64,000 nucleotides of DNA, from NCBI GenBank assembly GCA_030704615.1, contig CM060732.1, positions 57,827,053 to 57,891,052 on the forward strand. The letters are read 5' to 3'. Each line of letters starts with the position of its first letter. Positions within the stretch are counted from its first letter, which is position 1. Both the position numbers and the translations under genes were made by a program. Origin of the DNA: Takakia lepidozioides. Its lineage: Eukaryota; Streptophyta; Takakiopsida; Takakiales; Takakiaceae. The notes beneath the pieces are model-generated. The model was given only the letters and a program-made list of their open reading frames with translations. It was not told the origin of the DNA and searched no databases. Shown piece after piece: positions 59,511 through 64,000 of this stretch.

Positions 59511-59770
59511 CCCCCATGAGAGGAACAGTCTCCAAGATGTAAGCTGGAGGTTGCACTGGCCTCACCTGCAAGTCACGCAACACTCGTAACATCTCCCAAA
59601 ACAAATGCGACCTTGCATCATGCAAGCCATTCCCATGATCTGCGGGAGAGTATCCTTGGCAAGGCCATCCAGCTATCATTAAGTCAATTGCACCATGCCG
59701 GCCCAAATCATCCTCCTCCAGCAAGGTAATGTCTGCTGGCAAGGCCTTTTGGTACCCTTGAATTATAACA
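59510..59770 (-). pseudogene. Second C5 methyltransferase fragment
   Basis: Minus strand: IQGYQKALPADITLLEEDD, GAIDLMIAGWPCQGYSPAD with the catalytic PCQ motif, SHLFWEMLRVLRDLQVRP, and YILETVPLMGD. It aligns with 33430-33690 and is less shifted there: motifs IV and VI are in one frame. Motif VI reads ETV where ENV is usual. Confidence 0.8.
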
Positions 59771-59830
59771 CTCGTGGTACTGCGAGTGGCACGGAATCCC
59801 TCCTGAGGGTCACTGAGGATATGGTGCTGC
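59765..59830 (-). pseudogene. Short non-LTR reverse transcriptase fragment fused to the methyltransferase
   Basis: The frame upstream of the methyltransferase fragment reads SDPQEGFRATRSTTSVI, a typical palm-region motif of LINE reverse transcriptases (Q-GFR--RST). It is open into the methyltransferase codons. It is too short to place in a clade. Confidence 0.5.
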
Positions 59831-59837
59831 TCAACGT

Positions 59838-60235
59838 AACTGGATAACATTGTAGTTAATTAACTAGAAGTAGGTAATTCTAGTTAATCATGACTAAAAC
59901 CATACACATTAGTTCATATTCTTGGGTTCTGGTTTTGTCTCCTCTCTCAAGTTTTCTTCCATTTTGTCCCATAAGCTCTACGAGCTTTCCGTGGACGTTA
60001 TAAAGCACCATTTCATTTCATTTCTCTCATATGCACAAGCGTTATTTATTCCTCTTTCCCTCACGTGCACAATATTTGTTTTTTCTTCTCGCACACGCAC
60101 AATCTTTGTTTCTTTTTCTCTCCATCGGAAGCACAATCTTTGATTTTTCTCCATTGTTTTTTTCCATTTTGTCCCATAAGCTCTTTATGCTTTCTGCGGA
60201 CGTTATAAAGTACCATTTCAATTTCATTTCATTTT
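59838..60235 (+). mobile_element. LTR scrap followed by two LINE 3' tails
   Basis: 59838-59903 is a minus-strand scrap of the methyltransferase-element LTR (TTAACTAGAAGTAGGTAATT). Two LINE tails follow: 59918-60024 with CCCATAAGCTCTACGAGCTT and CATTT units, and 60165-60235 with CCCATAAGCTCTTTATGCTT, GACGTTATAAAG and CATTT-like units. The loops differ (TAC and TTT). Confidence 0.7.
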
Positions 60236-61263
60236 ACTAGCACAATCTTTGTTTCTACTCTCTTGATGTCGCGTACCTCACTTTGGTAACTCCTATTTTA
60301 AATCATAGTTAGTCGCTTTGATGCGTGCGCCTAACTCCTAAACTGCCGCCGGGCCAACTCGGAGCATCGGGGCATAACGGTCCCTCTTGCTCCTCCTCCA
60401 CGAGACCCTCGAACAAATTGGGCCTAGTGGAAATTCCCCTTGTGGTTGTTGGCAGTCCAGAATCGCTCCCCATACCTTGGTCGCTTTCCGGCTCGCATGC
60501 TTATCTTCTAGCTTTTGGTCACCCAACGGGCTTGCATCGTTCTCGGGGTTACTACTCCCTATATATACTTCTGTAGGTGTCCGCGGGGGGCTCCCAAATA
60601 GCCAAGTCATTTTCTGGTGAACCGCTACCAAGACCGTCAACTCCCTGTGATAAGTCGCGGTGAGTCTTGGCCCACAGCCTCAATGGACCGTATGAGCCCC
60701 AAGAGTCCCTACGACTCCCCCCACAAGGCCTTAGCCTTCTGGTGAGTTCTATGCCACCCCCACTATAACTCTCTAAGCTACCACCACCCCACATGGAGCC
60801 CCCACCGCAACCTAGCTTGTGGGGCTCCCTTAGTGAGTGCCTCCGCTCCTTTGAGCGCCTTCAAGGGTGCTTCAGCCCCTTTTCCTATTGCTGCCGCTGC
60901 CCCCACCACAAGGGCAGCCCTTCTCGTGTCCCGACTCCTCGCCCTCAAGGCAAAGGGCCGCGACACTTGATGGCACAATCTTTGTATTTTTTTCTTTTTC
61001 TTTTTCCTCCCTCTCTCTCGCACCATTTCATTTCTTCATGCCTCCCTCTTTCTCGCGTGAGCTCCTTCTCTCTCCTTGCCGCACTCGTCGGCGCCCGCTC
61101 ACGCGTGTTGGCGCGCCTGTGCCCCAACGCCGCCTCCACTACGTTCTCCTCTAGATAAATGTCAAAGGACTGGCGATAAGGATGGGGTCTCGCCCTCACC
61201 CTCGCCTCACCCTGATTCTCCTCTACTTCTCCGTCCTGGCCCGGGTACTCAACAGCCTCTCCC

Positions 61264-61719
61264 TTGCACCAGTACTCCACTAGGAGTGCGGATATCCAAA
61301 TCCTACGAGACCAAGTTGCTACCCTACAAACTCGTTGCATCTCGGAAGAGGCACTGCAGCAGTTACTCGAAGCACGGAATAAGGATTTCGAGAGGTTGCT
61401 CGCAACCAAAGATAGGGACGTGGAGAAGTTGTGTGCAGCCTGGGACAAAGATTTAGAGAACCTGCGGGCTGAGGTTGCCGTCTTGCGAGCTTCTCTTCAG
61501 GACAGCAATACCAAAGTGGAAGGCCTGTTAAGACAACTCAATACAAAAACAACCAACGCACGTCTCTCTAAACTGGAAGGGGAAGTGATGGCCCTCATAG
61601 AGAATGACACTTCAAGTACCCTCCCGGCAAGTATCCACCAACAGGTGGAAACTCTTACTAAAGAGCTAGAACCCACAAGGCTGCGACATCTTCATGGCCC
61701 AAGAGCTCCAAGCTCATAA
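61264..61719 (+). CDS. Coiled-coil ORF, unknown function
   Basis: A 151-codon frame, possibly extending upstream without an ATG. Most of it (about residues 10-135) shows heptad-type spacing with many E, K, L and A residues (LRDQVATLQTRCISEEALQQ, LENLRAEVAVLRASLQ, LSKLEGEVMALIE), which suggests a coiled coil. No domain is recognised. The surrounding region is repeat-rich, so it may be the N-terminal part of a retroelement Gag rather than a host gene. No introns or neighbours help. Confidence 0.35.
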   Translation: MHQYSTRSADIQILRDQVATLQTRCISEEALQQLLEARNKDFERLLATKDRDVEKLCAAWDKDLENLRAEVAVLRASLQDSNTKVEGLLRQLNTKTTNARLSKLEGEVMALIENDTSSTLPASIHQQVETLTKELEPTRLRHLHGPRAPSS

Positions 61720-62750
61720 GGCGGAGGCTTCTTCTTGGGCTAACATAGTCAAGTAAAGCACTGGACCATCCAACAACAATTCCGCTCTTTGGAAGATACA
61801 GTTTTGGCTACCCTGCAGGAGGAACAGTAACGGGCTTTCAAAGCCCATATTGGTGTCACAGAGCGCCCGACGGCATGCGAAGGCTGACACCAATCGTGCT
61901 CATAAAAGTCTCCCCAACATAATTTGAAGGAAATCTGCCATTACAAAGGGCCATTGGAGCACGGGGTTCAGCTAGGTCACCAGAACTCATCCACTGTAGG
62001 TCCCCCGCAACCCAATTCTAGGCAAGTATCCGCATTCAAAACACCTGCAACAGCATCGTAAGGCCTCATTTGGTCCCCGCAAAGCAAAGCGAGCAAATGT
62101 GAGTGCGCAGATAAGAGAGAGAGAAAGAGAGGGAGAAGACGATGCGAGGGAGAGCCCTAAAACTCTGATTTGGAGGGGTGACAGGCTGGCGACAGCAGAG
62201 CCTCCACCTTTAGGTCTGGTACAGGTTCGGCACACCGAGAGGTACGGGGCGAGGCCCGTCTGCGCCCGCCTTAGGTTCGGATTTCCGCGGTCAAAATGAT
62301 GGATGAATAGTTTCTCGTCCGCAGTACGAGTCGCGCACAACGAGAAATTAATGGGCGGCGGGCTGAGTGGCCGCATGTTTTTGGAGCCTGCCCGCCCACA
62401 GTGTGAGTGAGCAGCTGGGTTGTCGCTTCGTGGGCTTATGGTAATTTGGTTTCATTCCTTCTTCCTGGCAACACAGGCTCCGATGTAGTGTCATTTAGTT
62501 GCACCCTGTGAGATTTTGCAAAGGTTCCCAACATAGAAGTAGTACGAGCATGGAAATGACAGTGGAGATTGTGATTGCCAGGCAATCGACACAGTTGCTT
62601 GATCACATACAGCAGACCTTGCTTAACAGTTGGTGCATAGCTACTCCACATAAACTGGACTCTCTCATGAAGTTTTGAAGTGAAGAAGAAAAGAAACATT
62701 TAGAAAGAAGCACAAGTGAGAGTTTTGCAAGCTTGTACTGAAGAGTCAAT

Positions 62751-63624
62751 TCAAATGGGCGGAACAAACATGTGGCCTAGACCTAAGAACTCACATGCAA
62801 ATTCATCATCGTTCTTAGCTAGCATTCTCTTCAGGTCACAGACTACTTTGCGATTTGCAATCACTCTAGCTCTGGGCATAATCTTCTTCTCGAGAGAGTA
62901 GCTAAAATATCGGGGATATGTCACCACTTCATGAATTGGACGCCCCATGCCATTGACTAAGTAATCGAGCTTGGGTCTAAACACTGCCTCAATGTTGTAG
63001 CCGAGAATAGGTGGGAAATGACACACCATGTATGCCACATCCCTTTGGCTGAGACCCCTAGCTCGCAAGTAGGCCATCCTGAAACACACACAAGACAGTC
63101 AAGGCACTTCTTATAGCACACAAACTGATACCAATCTGGACTACTCTCCCTTCATGACTCAACATATTACTCTCCTTCTAACCCAGCACTTTTTTGAATT
63201 GGACAGAATATGCCCAGGCACCTATGTACTATCAGGACACCCACCAAAGCAAGCGTGGCCACTGCTTGCCAATACCACTGCTGAAGTGAGATGCCAACCC
63301 ATGGCAGATCATACCTTCTGCTATATATGGGAAAGTCCCATCCATCCCTGGTCCAATTAAGATCTGGTCAACAGGTGACAGCAAATGCGGGTAGACATTA
63401 ACTAACCTTGGTCGTAAAGAGGCATCCACACTCATGGAAAGCATCTCGGGATACACATGTATCACCCGCCAGAAGCGCTCACTGTGGACCCCCAACTCCC
63501 TCAGAAATTCCACCTTCCTTTCCAGGGTGCATTTGATATTAGACGCAAAGACCTCTGGTGATCTGCACAACATGCTGCCCATGCGACTAGACTCCACCCC
63601 CATCTTCTCCAGAAAGCTCACCAT
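62751..63624 (-). CDS. MTERF: mTERF-family protein, 3' exons (partial)
   Basis: Two exons are supported: 63407-63624 and 62751-63078. The donor CAAG|GTTAGT and acceptor TTTCAG join in phase 2 to give SLRPR-MAYLRARGLSQRDVA. Repeated mTERF motifs of about 30 residues are visible: MVSFLEKMGVESSRMGSML, LERKVEFLRELGV, FWRVIHVYPEMLSMSV, VAYMVCHFPPILGYNIE, FRPKLDYLVNGMG and VVTYPRYFSYSLEKKI. The stop is at 62751-62753. mTERF proteins are helical-repeat, nucleic-acid-binding factors of chloroplasts and mitochondria that act in transcription, splicing or translation. The N-terminus and targeting peptide lie upstream: an acceptor CAG stands directly before 63624, so earlier exons are beyond it, probably past the window end. 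Confidence 0.85.
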
Positions 63625-64000
63625 CTGCCTATGCCACAGTCAAGTAGCTCAGAACTGCTTCGAGTGGAACTATAAGAACACCTCCTGGTAAAGATTTGAA
63701 CCTCAAAGCTGGATTGTTCCCATAAAACGCCATAAGAGCTATCCTCACCACACCTTCAAAAGTAAGTTGCTCCTCTGTACTTCTACAATGTTCAAGATAC
63801 GTCCATGGCAAAACATCTCAGTACTCCTCAGTTGCTGAGTCCATGATAAATTAGGCAAAAAGGAACTGGCCATTTGACTGTTCCTCCTTTCTCTCAGAGT
63901 ATTCGTGACTGGCCAGCGCCTCCCTGCGGTGGTAGTGCCACAATGCATGTACTGGTACTAGATAAGTGGAGACCAGTGTAAGCAATCTTACATTCTCGAG

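Noticed and set aside
60778-61448. Long overlapping frames rich in Arg, Ser and Pro on both strands
   Set aside because: They reflect local C/T and G/A bias; no domain is present and frames on both strands are equally long.
63629-63811. Possible upstream mTERF exon
   Set aside because: The frame shows no mTERF repeat and no clear splice donor next to it, so it was not added to the gene model.
1-64000. CRISPR arrays, bacterial operons or phage-type systems
   Set aside because: The repeats are minisatellites and transposon parts without regular spacers, and the genes are intron-containing plant genes.

Overview
This window looks like nuclear DNA from a land plant, most probably a seed-free plant such as a fern or lycophyte with a large, repeat-rich genome. 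The evidence is four plant-type, intron-containing genes (a CONSTANS-like BBX gene, a plant half-size ABCA, a full-size ABCB and an mTERF), canonical GT-AG introns, a plant-type chromovirus, and introns full of LINE fragments. The species is inferred, not proven.

Layout. 1-3.6 kb: upstream DNA with a covarying hairpin pair and a SINE tail. 3.6-6.0 kb (+): a 3-exon B-box/CCT transcription factor gene. 9.4-19.9 kb (-): a 19-exon half-size ABCA gene whose exon phases all agree (about 960 aa), with LINE tails in its introns. 20-25.3 kb: non-coding DNA with GC-rich hairpins. 25.4-30.0 kb (-): the 3' half of a Ty3/gypsy chromovirus (RT, RNase H, integrase, chromodomain, LTR). 30.0-37.7 kb: a decayed Ty3/gypsy element that carries a C5 cytosine DNA methyltransferase between protease and RT; its coding blocks alternate strands. 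37.7-38.6 kb: a LINE fragment. 39.2-48.6 kb (-): a 12-exon ABCB gene (about 1304 aa, all phases agree). 50.6-54.6 kb: composite repeats, one of them interrupted by an 860-bp TTAA-flanked element. 54.6-56.7 kb (+): the missing 5' half of the chromovirus (LTR, gag, protease). 56.8-57.5 kb: three minisatellites. 58.2-59.9 kb (-): a second copy of the methyltransferase-element family, with a PHD finger at the end of Pol. 59.9-61.7 kb: LINE tails and a coiled-coil ORF. 62.75-64 kb (-): the 3' part of an mTERF gene.

Most notable points. (1) A Ty3/gypsy family encodes its own cytosine methyltransferase and probably a PHD chromatin reader, seen in two copies. (2) The two chromovirus halves, and the repeat copy they interrupt, fit as one insertion split by an inversion of about 26.7 kb that contains ABCB. 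(3) An 860-bp element with TTAA target-site duplication is supported by uninterrupted sister copies of its insertion site in the same window. (4) A LINE family ends in a conserved stem with a variable loop and a (CATTT)n tail, rather than poly(A).

The host genes are unrelated in function: a regulator, two membrane transporters and an organelle nucleic-acid-binding protein. No operon-like logic is expected. Exon boundaries were derived by hand from splice signals and family similarity, so errors of a base or so are possible.
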